From contig NZ_CAWLFA010000001.1 of assembly GCF_963860125.1 (NCBI RefSeq), positions 2,790,001-2,854,000 of the forward strand: 64,000 nucleotides of DNA, given 5' to 3'. Both the position numbers and the translations under genes were made by a program. Positions 33,772 to 43,107 of this stretch are shown piece by piece. The notes beneath the pieces were generated by a model that worked only from the letters and a program-made list of their open reading frames with translations, searched no databases and was not told the DNA's origin. Position 1 is the first letter of the stretch. The number at the start of each line of letters is the position of its first letter. The stretch is from Picosynechococcus sp. PCC 7002. Its GTDB lineage: Bacteria > Cyanobacteriota > Cyanobacteriia > Cyanobacteriales > MRBY01.

Positions 33772-34698
33772 CTAAAAAGCCTCAAATTGCTGTTGCATCG
33801 ACTGAATCACATCGGCCCCCAACAGCGCCACAAATACCCCAAAGCTCAACAGACTTAACAGCAAAATTTGCACCCGCAACAACGTAAAACGGCGGGACAG
33901 TTCCCGTTGGTAATATTGGCGAATTTGACTAAAACTGAGGGGCAAGGTGCCGGCTATTTCCCCGGAGCGAATGATTTGGCGCACCATCGGCGAAAAATAG
34001 GGGACGATCGCCGTCGTTAAATCTGTGCCCCGGCGCACCTGGGGTTCAATGCGTCGGCAAATGGTTTGGAGGTCTGGATCTGGAAATCCCTCAGCTAACC
34101 AGGCGATCGCTGCCGTTAGGGGCAAACCACAATCCAGGGGCAACTGGAGATAACCCAGATGAATCAGCATCTGCAACCGAGTAATGTTTCGCAGCGGTGG
34201 CACCCGCCGTAAACCGAGGCGCAGCGGTTCCCAGGTGATCGCCCCATACAGAAAAACCATTAAGGCGATCGCCGTGGTCAAGGCCGTCGCCCCGAAGTCT
34301 CCCGCCAGGAGTGAGCCCCCCAGCAGCAGATAAATAACCATCACCCAAGACCAGACCATGACCAGCCCCCGCAGGAGTATCCCTCGGATTAAGCGCCGCC
34401 GTTCTGCCATCTCCACCAAGGTATCTGACACATCCCGGCAAACGCTCACCAAGGCCCCACTGGTTTCGGCAATCTCCAGGAGGGCGATCGCCCAGGCCGA
34501 AAACTGCGATCGCACCGGTAGCCAGCTTTCCCGGAGACCATGGCCCCGCTCTAATTGCAAAATTACCCCCTGCCAAGGCTCCCGTGCCCGCCGGGGAATT
34601 TCCCCCATGGCTAAGGCCACCGCCTGACCCAAGCCCATACCGGCCTTGAGGGTCGCTCCCAACTGCCGAAAAAATAACGCCTGTTGCTGTTCTTTCAT
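33772..34698 (-). CDS. Short GspF/PilC-like membrane protein
   Basis: A 308-residue integral membrane protein with two type II secretion F domains (QLGATLKAGMGLGQAV and LQLPLDCGLPLTAAIAWL) and about three membrane segments. Normal PilC/GspF is about 400 residues and lies beside pilB/pilT; this one stands alone. An orphan GspE-like protein lacking the ATPase domain is encoded 3.5 kb away. It may belong to a reduced secretion or pilus-type apparatus. Confidence 0.82.
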   Translation of the reverse strand: MKEQQQALFFRQLGATLKAGMGLGQAVALAMGEIPRRAREPWQGVILQLERGHGLRESWLPVRSQFSAWAIALLEIAETSGALVSVCRDVSDTLVEMAERRRLIRGILLRGLVMVWSWVMVIYLLLGGSLLAGDFGATALTTAIALMVFLYGAITWEPLRLGLRRVPPLRNITRLQMLIHLGYLQLPLDCGLPLTAAIAWLAEGFPDPDLQTICRRIEPQVRRGTDLTTAIVPYFSPMVRQIIRSGEIAGTLPLSFSQIRQYYQRELSRRFTLLRVQILLLSLLSFGVFVALLGADVIQSMQQQFEAF

Positions 34699-34866
34699 CG
34701 CAAATTATCTCTCTGCTGCACCATCGCAATCTAACCTCCCAGTACCGATAAGTATTTCTTCTTAGGTTTTCTGGCGATCGCCCTACCCATGCCCGTAGGC
34801 TAATGCGATAATTCACCATAGTGACGCCAGCCAAGTTCATAACCCTTTAAGTAAAACAAAAATTCC

Positions 34867-35436
34867 ATGATGCAAGCCCGGCACCTTTCCCCCAAGCACA
34901 TTCTTCTTAGCCTCCTCGTTATTCTCATAACAACGCTATCCCTATGTGTCACCCCCGCCTGGGCGAGCCTCAACGATGATCGCTACGATGGCAATGTTTT
35001 TGTTCTTTACGCAGGCAATGGTTCCCTCGTACCGCCCCGCCTCTCCCTCCAAGAAACTAGGGAACGGGAACTTCCCGCCATGTTGGTTTTTTATGCCGAC
35101 GACAGTAGCGACAGTAAGCGTTTTGCCCCCATTGTCTCCGAAATCCAGTCCTACTACGAAAAAGTGATCAGCATTATCCCCGTGGCGATCGACTCCATTC
35201 CCCAGAAAAAACGCTACAGCAAAGACGAAGTCGGTTATTACTACGGCGGAAAAATTCCCCAAACCGTCATCCTCGATGCCAAGGGCAAAGTCATTTTTAA
35301 TGAAGTCGGCCAGAGCGATTTTAACGATATCGACAATACCTTCCGGAAACTCTTTGACTTACCACTACGGGAAGGCGAGAACCTCAAAAAACCGATCCAA
35401 TCCTTTAACGAATACAACTCCGGTTTCGCCCAATAA
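34867..35436 (+). CDS. Exported or thylakoid thioredoxin-fold protein without CxxC
   Basis: A 189-residue protein with a signal peptide (ILLSLLVILITTLSLCVTPAWAS, cleavage near residue 34). The domain behind it follows the thioredoxin fold (LPAMLVFYADDSSDSKRFAP, GGKIPQTVILDAKGKVIFNEVG), but the CxxC position is DSSD, so it cannot be a thiol oxidoreductase. It resembles the family annotated in cyanobacteria as a thylakoid PSI accumulation factor, as far as I recall; that name needs a search. ATG at 34867. Confidence 0.75.
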   Translation: MMQARHLSPKHILLSLLVILITTLSLCVTPAWASLNDDRYDGNVFVLYAGNGSLVPPRLSLQETRERELPAMLVFYADDSSDSKRFAPIVSEIQSYYEKVISIIPVAIDSIPQKKRYSKDEVGYYYGGKIPQTVILDAKGKVIFNEVGQSDFNDIDNTFRKLFDLPLREGENLKKPIQSFNEYNSGFAQ

Positions 35437-35627
35437 CCACTACTTTTTCCCATAATCCAGTTCCTAGAGAATGAGCCAAGCGCTGATTCTCTTTTTTTAT
35501 GTCCTGGTTTCACCTCCCCAGCCCAGGTAACTTTTCCACAACAGAAGCCCATCAAGACAAACGACCTGCGCTAGCCTGAAAACAAATCCTGCTTATATTT
35601 ACTCAACAACCATTGAGGCAGATTCCA

Positions 35628-36626
35628 ATGAACCCTTTAGTATTTATCATTTTGGCCCTGGGTGGTTCCGCTGTTTTTGGTTCCGTCAAGATTGTCAACG
35701 AAAAAAATCAATATTTAGTTGAAAGCCTCGGTAGCTATAAAAAAACCCTTGAACCGGGCTTGAATTTCGTCACCCCTTTTATCGACAAAATCGTTTATCG
35801 CGAGACCATCCGGGAAAAAGTTTTAGATGTCCCCCCCCAATCTTGCATCACCCGTGACAACGTTTCCATTAGCGTGGATGCGGTGGTTTACTGGCGCATT
35901 GTCGATATGTACAAAGCCTATTACAAGGTAGAAAATCTCCAATCGGCCATGGTGAACTTGGTTCTCACCCAAATCCGCTCGGAAATGGGCAAGCTAGAAC
36001 TTGATGAAACCTTCACCGCCCGCACCGAAATTAACGAGCTCTTGCTGCGGGAATTGGATATTTCCACCGACCCTTGGGGCGTAAAAGTCACCCGGGTCGA
36101 ACTGCGCGACATTGTACCCTCTAAGGCGGTGCTGGACTCCATGGAGCTGCAAATGGCCGCTGAGCGGAAAAAACGGGCCGCAATCCTCACCTCTGAAGGG
36201 GAACGAGAATCGGCGGTCAACTCTGCCCAGGGTCGTGCTGAGTCCCAGGTATTGGAGGCCGAATCTCAGAAAAAAGCAGCTATTCTCCAGGCAGAAGCGG
36301 AAAAAGAAGCAATTATTATGCGGGCGGAGGCGAAACGCCAGGAAGAAGTGATGCGCGCCCAGGCTTCTGCCCAAGCGATGCAAATTGTCGCCCAACAGCT
36401 CAAAACCAATCCTGCCGCCGGTGAAGCGTTGCAGTTTATCTTGGCCCAGCAATACCTCGAAATGGGGCAAACCATTGGTAGTAGCGGCAGCAGTAAGGTG
36501 ATGTTCCTCGACCCCCGCAATATGATGTCTACCCTAGAGGGCATGAAATCGGTGATTGGTAATAATGCGGATATTGCCGCTTTAGACTTGGATTTAGACC
36601 AACTGGATCGCCACCAGGCCGGTTAG
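35628..36626 (+). CDS. Stomatin-like SPFH/band-7 protein (paraslipin)
   Basis: A 332-residue protein with an N-terminal membrane hairpin (FIILALGGSAVFGSVKIV), an SPFH domain (NEKNQYLVESLGSYKKTLEPGLNFV, about 25-190) and a long Ala/Glu coiled coil (QKKAAILQAEAEKEAIIMRAEAKRQEE). Stomatin-like proteins oligomerise in membranes and organise proteases or channels. The start is ATG 35628 (GAGG upstream). A strong bidirectional hairpin separates it from gap1. Confidence 0.92.
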   Translation: MNPLVFIILALGGSAVFGSVKIVNEKNQYLVESLGSYKKTLEPGLNFVTPFIDKIVYRETIREKVLDVPPQSCITRDNVSISVDAVVYWRIVDMYKAYYKVENLQSAMVNLVLTQIRSEMGKLELDETFTARTEINELLLRELDISTDPWGVKVTRVELRDIVPSKAVLDSMELQMAAERKKRAAILTSEGERESAVNSAQGRAESQVLEAESQKKAAILQAEAEKEAIIMRAEAKRQEEVMRAQASAQAMQIVAQQLKTNPAAGEALQFILAQQYLEMGQTIGSSGSSKVMFLDPRNMMSTLEGMKSVIGNNADIAALDLDLDQLDRHQAG

Positions 36627-36673
36627 ATGCATTGCGGTTTGAGATAAAAAATAAAAACCTAAAAATCATGCTG

Positions 36674-36703
36674 AAAATCCCCCTGCATCCACAAGGGGAT
36701 TTT
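36674..36703. terminator. Bidirectional terminator hairpin
   Basis: AAAATCCCC (36674-36682) pairs exactly with GGGGATTTT (36695-36703), nine base pairs with a 12-base loop, between convergent genes. The T/A ends of the stem serve both directions. Confidence 0.75.
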
Positions 36704-36735
36704 GTGTTTCATAAGAGATCTTAAGCGAGGTTCCC

Positions 36736-37779
36736 TTAGGCGGCGATCGCCATTTCTGTTTCTTTTTCCTTAGCAGCCATACTCAGGAGCAAATCTAAAA
36801 CGCGATTGGCATAGCCCCATTCGTTGTCATACCAGGCCACTACCTTAAAAAAATGCTCATTCAGCGCCATCCCAGCCCCGGCATCGAAAATGCTGGAATG
36901 GGGATCGCTGGTGAAGTCTGTAGAAACCACATCATCTTCGGTGTAGGCCAAAACGCCTTTTAGCTCACCATTGGCCGCCTCACGCATCGCGGCACAAATT
37001 TCCCCATAGGAAGTAGGTTTTTCGGTGCGGAAGGTCAGATCAACCACGGAAACATCAGGGGTCGGCACCCGCATCGCCATCCCGGTTAAACGTCCGGCCA
37101 ACTCTGGTAAGACCAAGGTCACTGCCTTCGCCGCGCCAGTGGAAGCCGGAATAATATTTTGACCTGCGCCGCGACCACTCCGATTGTCTTTTTTATTGGC
37201 TCCATCCACAGTGGGCTGGGTCGCTGTCATCGCGTGGATCGTCGTCATCAACCCCTCTGCTAGGCCAAAGTTATCGTGGATTACCTTGGCAATAGGGGCG
37301 AGACAATTGGTCGTACAACTAGCGTTGGACACAATGCGGTCATAGGCCGGGGAATAATCATGGTGATTTACCCCAACCACAAAGGTAGGAATGCGCTGGG
37401 GTTCGCTGGTGGGCGCAGAAACAATTACCCGCTTGGCCCCAGCTTCTAGGTGCTTGGAGACGCCGACAAAATCCCGGAAACATCCAGTAGATTCAATCAC
37501 ATAGTCAACGTTCAGTTCTTCCCAGGGCAACATACTGGGGTCTTTGACCATCGTGCAGCGGATAAACTGGCCATTTACGTAAATACCATCGGCGGTGGCT
37601 TCGATGGTCCCCGGAAAACGACCATGGGTAGAGTCATATCTGAGGAGATAGGCAATCTTTTCCGGGGAAATCAGATCATTGATGCAAACAAAATTGAGAT
37701 TGGGGTTGTGGAGGGCAGCACGGAAAACGAGGCGGCCAATGCGGCCAAAACCATTGATTGCGAGATTGAGAGAAGCCAT
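36736..37779 (-). CDS. gap1: Glyceraldehyde-3-phosphate dehydrogenase, glycolytic Gap1 type
   Basis: A 347-residue GAPDH. The Rossmann motif NGFGRIGR and the catalytic SNASCTTNCLAP are clear. The N-terminal region reads INDLISPEKIAYLLRYDSTHG, as in NAD-dependent Gap1, not the NDTSDPRTNAHLLKYD form of the photosynthetic Gap2. Asp in the ND segment favours NAD over NADP. It therefore serves glycolysis in the dark rather than the Calvin cycle; Gap2 must be elsewhere. ATG at 37779. Confidence 0.92.
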   Translation of the reverse strand: MASLNLAINGFGRIGRLVFRAALHNPNLNFVCINDLISPEKIAYLLRYDSTHGRFPGTIEATADGIYVNGQFIRCTMVKDPSMLPWEELNVDYVIESTGCFRDFVGVSKHLEAGAKRVIVSAPTSEPQRIPTFVVGVNHHDYSPAYDRIVSNASCTTNCLAPIAKVIHDNFGLAEGLMTTIHAMTATQPTVDGANKKDNRSGRGAGQNIIPASTGAAKAVTLVLPELAGRLTGMAMRVPTPDVSVVDLTFRTEKPTSYGEICAAMREAANGELKGVLAYTEDDVVSTDFTSDPHSSIFDAGAGMALNEHFFKVVAWYDNEWGYANRVLDLLLSMAAKEKETEMAIAA

Positions 37780-38293
37780 ATATTTGTGCGTCAGTCCAAC
37801 TGGATAGAACTGGGTAGGTTGGTTACGGCCCCATTCTAGGCAGTGAATTTAGGTCGGCTGAGACAGCTCAAAGAAGTATAAAGTTACGAAAAATTTTCTT
37901 CTTTTACGAAGGGTATGGGCAGATGAACTTTAGTAACGCTAGTGGGAGGATTGCCGTGGCGATCGCCTTTTTTGCTGCGATATGTTTCGGGGATCGCTCC
38001 AGAAAAAACGAATGCCGCCCTGAGATCCGATGTTGTCATCGCCAGTTCATGACATCCAGAAGTTGCGAAACGTAAAGGCTGCCCGAAAATCTCGACAAAG
38101 GGGGCGATCGCTTAAAATTCTGTAAAGCTTCTTCGAGAAATCATGTCTGGCCCCTGAACCAAGGGGTTACACTAGAGGGCAATCTTGCTGGACTGCTTAC
38201 TGAGCTTTGGTGGTGCTAGTCCTCGGTTTTAAAAATTTTTTTATATTAATATTTCCGCCGTTAAAAAACTATTTTGTCTCCCCCGACGCTAAT
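37780..38293. other. Intergenic region, promoters of gap1 and the GspE-like gene
   Basis: About 510 bases with two HIP1 octamers (near 37960 and 38104). The frame upstream of 38294 is open to 38207, but its residues (LVLGFKNFFILIFPPLKNYF) look unrelated to the following domain. No RNA gene is evident. Confidence 0.45.
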
Positions 38294-39478
38294 ATGCCAG
38301 CCCCCTTGCCCATTGCCATTGAGCCCTTTACTTGGTCTAATCTCGACTTGCAGCAGACCTTTCAGCTGATTGATCGCTATTTGCCCCTGAATCTTTGCCG
38401 TAATCACGAAATTCTACCCCTCACCCTCCAAGATCGCTGTCTCACCCTGGGCATTGTCGATCCCCAACGCTCAAGCGTCGCGGCCATCGTCAATAAACTG
38501 CTCAGTCGCGGCGGACTGCAACTCAAAGCCCAAAAGCTTGATCTCAAAACCTACCAGCTAATTCTGTCTTCTTACCTGAATTACCATCAAAGCAAGCAAA
38601 AATCTCCGCCCCAACCCAAAACGTCCCCAGTCCCTGGCCGAAAAAACGCCCCCCTGCCAATCTCAGAACGGGCGACCTTAGTTATGGAGGATGGGCCACC
38701 ACCCATGCCGTCATCTGTTTCTAATGATGCGGATCAAGACACTGCCGTGTTTTCTGGGGAGACAACGACTCTACAGATGCCGGTGAATAATGAACTGTCC
38801 GAATTTTTTAGACATGTGCCGGCGGTGGTGATTCCCAAGGGGCCAGTACAACTGCAAGCGTCACCGTCTGCTACGGCGAATGATGCAGGGGAATTGCAAA
38901 TTTCACCGCAATATCTCAACACTCCCCTCGAAGAACTCAACCACTTATCCGCGTCGCAACTATACCAAGAACTGTTGGGCCGCATTTTAACGGAGGGTAT
39001 TGGCCGCCTCTATTTTGAAAACCACGCCCGGGCAGGCCGCATTTTTCTCAGTGAAAGTGGTTTGATGAAAGGGTCATTGTCCGGTATTCCCCAGGAAACA
39101 TTCCACGGCATCCTCGATGAATTTAAGCGTCTGGCCCACCTGCCCCCAGGGCCCATCGACCGACCGAAAAAAGTGGAAATGGAGCAGTACTATCAAGGCG
39201 AGCGAATTTTGCTGCGGCTGCGGGTCATGCCGGGACAGTACGGTGAAGAGGGTACCTTGCAAGTCTTACGGGGTCAAGCACTGGCGTTTTATCAACAGCA
39301 GCAGATGGATGAACTTGGACAAGAGGCCATTGAAGCGGCCCAACGCCTAGAACGGAAATTGCGCCATATTTATCTGCGGAGCCAAATTAATCCGGCTCCC
39401 CTTAATGCTTTGGATGAATTGTATGGTTTTTGCGATCGCCTCCGAGAACAGCTTGATAATCTGAACAAGCCCCAATAA
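38294..39478 (+). CDS. GspE/PilB-like protein without the ATPase domain
   Basis: A 394-residue protein. The first 90 residues resemble the N-terminal MshEN/GspE-N domain (FQLIDRYLPLNLCRNHEILPL, LGIVDPQRSSVAAIV). The last 180 match the N2 domain of PilB/GspE (LLGRILTEGIGRLYFEN, FKRLAHLPP, GERILLRLRVMPGQYGEEGTLQVLR) and stop just before the Walker A that should follow. The linker is Pro/Gln-rich. It should bind partners or c-di-GMP but not hydrolyse ATP. The ATG at 38294 is taken; no strong ribosome site is seen. Confidence 0.75.
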   Translation: MPAPLPIAIEPFTWSNLDLQQTFQLIDRYLPLNLCRNHEILPLTLQDRCLTLGIVDPQRSSVAAIVNKLLSRGGLQLKAQKLDLKTYQLILSSYLNYHQSKQKSPPQPKTSPVPGRKNAPLPISERATLVMEDGPPPMPSSVSNDADQDTAVFSGETTTLQMPVNNELSEFFRHVPAVVIPKGPVQLQASPSATANDAGELQISPQYLNTPLEELNHLSASQLYQELLGRILTEGIGRLYFENHARAGRIFLSESGLMKGSLSGIPQETFHGILDEFKRLAHLPPGPIDRPKKVEMEQYYQGERILLRLRVMPGQYGEEGTLQVLRGQALAFYQQQQMDELGQEAIEAAQRLERKLRHIYLRSQINPAPLNALDELYGFCDRLREQLDNLNKPQ

Positions 39479-39488
39479 CAATCTTTGA

Positions 39489-40175
39489 TTACGAATCACG
39501 GATTTGTTGACGATACCAGTGACGGAGAATCTCTGGATCAATGCCGAGATGATAACCGAGAAGCATTTTTTGGTTAATCCAAGTGGTGCGCCACAGACCC
39601 AGTCGCTGCCATCTGCGAGCCGAAGTTTGTACAGGTTGGCTTGTCAGACGAATCTTGCCCCGTTTTCTCAGCCGTTGCATTAGCTCATAGTCTTCCATAA
39701 TGGGAATTTCGGCATAACCCCCCAGGGCTTCAAAATCCTGACGCCGCAAAAAAATGGCCTGGTCACCGTAGGGCAAAGCCAAAAGTTGCGATCGCCATTG
39801 CACCAACTTTTCTAAGGCACGAAATCGCCACCGGGAATCGGCAATTCCTAAAGGAAAGGCTCCAGCCACCACTTGGGAATCCGCCAAGGTCTCTGTCACA
39901 AGGGCAGCAAAGTCCTGGGGTAATTGGGTATCGCCATGGAGAAACAGAAAAATGTCTCCTTGGGCGATCGCTGCCCCTCGATTCATTTGTTTGCCGCGCC
40001 CCCCACTGGTTTGACAAAGGGTCACCGGAAACTGACGTACTAGATCACAAGTCGGATCCTGACTGCCCCCATCCACAACAATAATTTCTAAAGGATTGGG
40101 AACTTGGAGCAAAGATTGTAAACAAGAGACAATACCAGCTGCCTCATTTAAAACAGGCATAATCACTGAAATCAT
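39489..40175 (-). CDS. Family 2 glycosyltransferase, TIGR04283 type
   Basis: A 228-residue GT-A enzyme: ISVIMPVLNEAAGI, IIVVDGGSQDPT, GGRGKQMNRGA, LFLHGDTQLP and MEDYELMQRLRKRGKI. The TIGR04283 group is named for arsenosugar synthesis. Here no arsenic genes are nearby, so the substrate is open. Its stop is 10 bases from the convergent GspE-like gene; it follows the phosphatase gene by five bases and is probably cotranscribed with it. Confidence 0.85.
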   Translation of the reverse strand: MISVIMPVLNEAAGIVSCLQSLLQVPNPLEIIVVDGGSQDPTCDLVRQFPVTLCQTSGGRGKQMNRGAAIAQGDIFLFLHGDTQLPQDFAALVTETLADSQVVAGAFPLGIADSRWRFRALEKLVQWRSQLLALPYGDQAIFLRRQDFEALGGYAEIPIMEDYELMQRLRKRGKIRLTSQPVQTSARRWQRLGLWRTTWINQKMLLGYHLGIDPEILRHWYRQQIRDS

Positions 40176-40180
40176 GATTT

Positions 40181-42169
40181 CTAAAAACTTGAGGCCCCAA
40201 TATTAGGACGCACCCGTAACCGCACAAGCACCGCCGTAATGTTGTCATGACCATTGCGTTCATTAGCCAGGGCAATTAAGCGATGCACCCCTTCATCTAA
40301 ATTGGCCCGGGCACTCAGGAGGGGGAGGAGCATTTCTTCCCAGGTCGTTTCAATTAAGTCATTGTCCGATAAGCCATCGGAACAGAGCAAAAACAGACTA
40401 TCTTCGTTCACCTGGAAAAAATTAATATCCGGCTCCACAAAGCTATTTTCCCGGGGGCCAATGGCCTGGGTCAGTTGGTAGGCATCGGGCCTCCCATAGG
40501 CAATCTCTGGGGTGACGCCCCGATGTAATTCTCGCTGACCCACCTCATGGTCAACGGTGAGTTGTTCGAGATTTCCTTTGCGGCTCACACGATAGATGCG
40601 ACTGTCTCCCACATGGGCGATCGCCACCTGATTGTCTTGAACCAACATCAAAACTAAGGTGGTGCCCATGCGCCCGCTCCCAGAACGGGAATTTTTCAGG
40701 TTGATATTGTAAACCGCCTCATTGGTCTCCCAAATGGCCTGGCGCATCACGGCCTCATCCGGTAACTCGTCCTGCCAATGCTCTTGGAAAAAAGCTTGAA
40801 TCGTTTCCACAGAAAGGGCACTGGCCACTTCCCCCGCCGCATGGCCGCCCATACCATCACAGACCACATAAAAGCCGCGCCCTTGAATTTGTCTACCCAG
40901 GAGATTTTCCTGCTTTTCGATGCGGGTACGCATACCAAAATAATCCTCGTTGTGATCCCGCTCTTGACCAATATCCGTGCAGCCCGCATCGTCTAAACTC
41001 ACCAAATTCATCGGTAAGACCACCGTTGAGGCTTCCTCTTCTTCTGGGAAATCCAAGGGTTCAAAGTCCCCCGAGGCGATGCTCCCTCCAGAATGTTCAA
41101 TCTGGGGTGAGTCTTCTGTTTCTGATCCAGAATTGGCCGTTGCTGTCTCTCCGTCCGGGGTTTCTGCGAGATCTTCTGGGCCTAAATCAGCCGACAACAA
41201 CACATCATCCAGGGTGGTTAAATCCTCTGGCTGTAATTCGATGGCTTCTAACTCTCCCTCCACTTCCCCATAAAAATCATCGGTATTTTCTGGGGCGAGG
41301 GCACGGAGGGCTTTTTTTAGGCGGGAGACGGTATCTAAACCACCAATTTGGGCCGTTTCAGTCAGCTCATAGAGGGGTTGCCACTCTGGTTGTGCAGATA
41401 GGTGAAACAAATCTTGCCATAGTTGAGGCAGTCGCTGCAGTGCCGGGAGATGGTCTGGATCATCCTGGAGGAGTTGTCGCACCACGAGGCTTTGGTCTTC
41501 GTCGAGGTATAAATTTATTGGTTCAAGGATAGTTTGGCAACATTGGAGGGGCACCAATTCTCGCCATAGCTGCACCATCTGAAAACACCATTGCAGCAGT
41601 TGTTCGTAGAGGGGGGTTTGTGCTTGGCAGTAGGTTTTTAAGGGCGTGAGGGGCTGTGGGCGTTGCTCAAACAGCAGCACTTGATATTCTGGTTGACGCC
41701 AAGCTTCCTGGAGTTTTGGCACCGCAGAAAAATTATCTTGCAGGCTGAGATACTGACGGGCGATCGCCGGAATTTCTTTATCTTGCCAGAGGTCGGGATC
41801 AGCGAGCTGGGTGGGATCGGTTATTTCTAGCTCTTGGAGGGCAGTTTCTAAAATTGTTGGGGTTTCTGGGGCTGTATCGATCACCGTGAGCCAAGGAAAT
41901 GTTTCGGCCCGTACCGTTGGGCGATCGCCCAGGCGATAACGACCCGCTTCATCAAGGGTTTCTCGTGCTTGGCAAGATGCCGCTTCAGCGTCCAGGATCA
42001 AGGCTGTGAGAGGCCGACTGACCCACCCTTGGCAAGATTCACATTGCTCTTGCTGTAACCGTACGGGCGTTTCACAGTGGGGACAGGGCCTCGTCAGAGA
42101 GCTTCCACAATACTGACAGAAACGATTTTCTGGTGGGTTTTCTTGGGTACATTGGGGACAAACAACCAT
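40181..42169 (-). CDS. PP2C-type phosphatase with N-terminal zinc ribbons
   Basis: A 662-residue protein. The N-terminus has two zinc-ribbon motifs (CPQCTQENPPENRFCQYCG and CPHCETPVRLQQEQCESC). A long acidic middle part (Asp/Glu/Ser-rich near 300-400) follows, then a PPM/PP2C domain (about 400-655) with the metal Asp in QERDHNEDYFG, VCDGMGGHAAGE, HVGDSRIYR, SDGLSD and GHDNITAV. It dephosphorylates Ser/Thr; the partner kinase is not in the window. I use ATG 42169; a GTG two codons upstream is also possible. Confidence 0.92.
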   Translation of the reverse strand: MVVCPQCTQENPPENRFCQYCGSSLTRPCPHCETPVRLQQEQCESCQGWVSRPLTALILDAEAASCQARETLDEAGRYRLGDRPTVRAETFPWLTVIDTAPETPTILETALQELEITDPTQLADPDLWQDKEIPAIARQYLSLQDNFSAVPKLQEAWRQPEYQVLLFEQRPQPLTPLKTYCQAQTPLYEQLLQWCFQMVQLWRELVPLQCCQTILEPINLYLDEDQSLVVRQLLQDDPDHLPALQRLPQLWQDLFHLSAQPEWQPLYELTETAQIGGLDTVSRLKKALRALAPENTDDFYGEVEGELEAIELQPEDLTTLDDVLLSADLGPEDLAETPDGETATANSGSETEDSPQIEHSGGSIASGDFEPLDFPEEEEASTVVLPMNLVSLDDAGCTDIGQERDHNEDYFGMRTRIEKQENLLGRQIQGRGFYVVCDGMGGHAAGEVASALSVETIQAFFQEHWQDELPDEAVMRQAIWETNEAVYNINLKNSRSGSGRMGTTLVLMLVQDNQVAIAHVGDSRIYRVSRKGNLEQLTVDHEVGQRELHRGVTPEIAYGRPDAYQLTQAIGPRENSFVEPDINFFQVNEDSLFLLCSDGLSDNDLIETTWEEMLLPLLSARANLDEGVHRLIALANERNGHDNITAVLVRLRVRPNIGASSF

Positions 42170-42318
42170 GGTCACAGGGGCCTTCTGGATGGGGGTGACC
42201 CGCGAAGCTTAACCTAAGCTTGTGGGGGAGAAACCTGAATTTAAAAACAGTTTGGGTGTTTTAGGAACTTTTGAGCGGCGACGGGCCATGATGGGCTTCA
42301 ACGTTATAGAAACAACAT

Positions 42319-42358
42319 TGGGGAGTAGCTTTTGCCCGCAAGCACAACTGACTCCCCA
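42319..42358 (-). terminator. Hairpin downstream of infC
   Basis: TGGGGAGT (42319-42326) pairs exactly with ACTCCCCA (42351-42358) across 24 bases. There is no T-run, so it may be a Rho-independent-like or processing structure, or a link in the infC operon message. Confidence 0.4.
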
Positions 42359-42401
42359 GCGATAAATAGCTACATTTTCATGTTGGCCGCCTCAATCGCG
42401 C

Positions 42402-42938
42402 CTAGGTAGATTTTTTCGGGGCGAGGATCATCATCATGTTACGCCCTTCTCGTTTGGGTCGCTGTTGAATTTCACCGACTTCTTCGAGGTCTTTGGCCAT
42501 GCGATCTAGCAGTTTTTGGGCAAGGTTGGAGTGCTGGATCTCCCGGCCCCGGAAGGTGATCGTTGCTTTGACTTTGTCGCCTGATTTGAGGAAGCGCTGG
42601 GCACTGTTTACCCGGACTTGGTAGTCATGTTCCTCAATTTTGTAACGCATTTTGACCTCTTTGAGATCCGCATTGTGCTGTTTCTTTTTGGCTTCTCGGG
42701 CGCGTTTTTCCTGCTCGAATTTGTACTTCCCGTAGTCCATAATCCGGCATACTGGCGGCTTGGCGGTTTCGCTGACGAGGACAAGATCGAGGTCTTCTTC
42801 TTCGGCGATCGCCAGGGCCTCGGCGGGGGTCATGATGCCAAGTTGTTCCCCGTCTCCACTGATGACTCTGATATTTGGAAAACGAATTCTTTCGTTAATT
42901 TTCGGGAGGTCACGTTTTACGCGTCTTTTATCTTTCAC
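42402..42938 (-). CDS. infC: Translation initiation factor IF-3
   Basis: A 178-residue IF-3: INERIRFPNIRVISGDGEQLGIM, RIMDYGKYKFEQEKRAREAKKKQ, then the C-domain HDYQVRVNSAQRFLKSGDKVKATITFRGRE. It binds the 30S subunit and checks start codons. The start is the rare GTG at 42938, in line with infC genes that use unusual starts and autoregulate. rpmI and rplT, often next to infC, are not adjacent here. Confidence 0.95.
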   Translation of the reverse strand: MKDKRRVKRDLPKINERIRFPNIRVISGDGEQLGIMTPAEALAIAEEEDLDLVLVSETAKPPVCRIMDYGKYKFEQEKRAREAKKKQHNADLKEVKMRYKIEEHDYQVRVNSAQRFLKSGDKVKATITFRGREIQHSNLAQKLLDRMAKDLEEVGEIQQRPKREGRNMMMILAPKKST

Positions 42939-43107
42939 AGGCTATGCGTTGAATGTTGTTACGATTTGGTAGGTAGGTTTATTACAGTCAATAAAAAATT
43001 GAGAACTATGCCCATTTTACTCATTGGCGGACTTTTCGTTACGTCCTGGGGCAGATTTTAGGGACAATTTGTGATGATTTTTCAAGCGAGGATGCTCAAT
43101 TTAAGTT

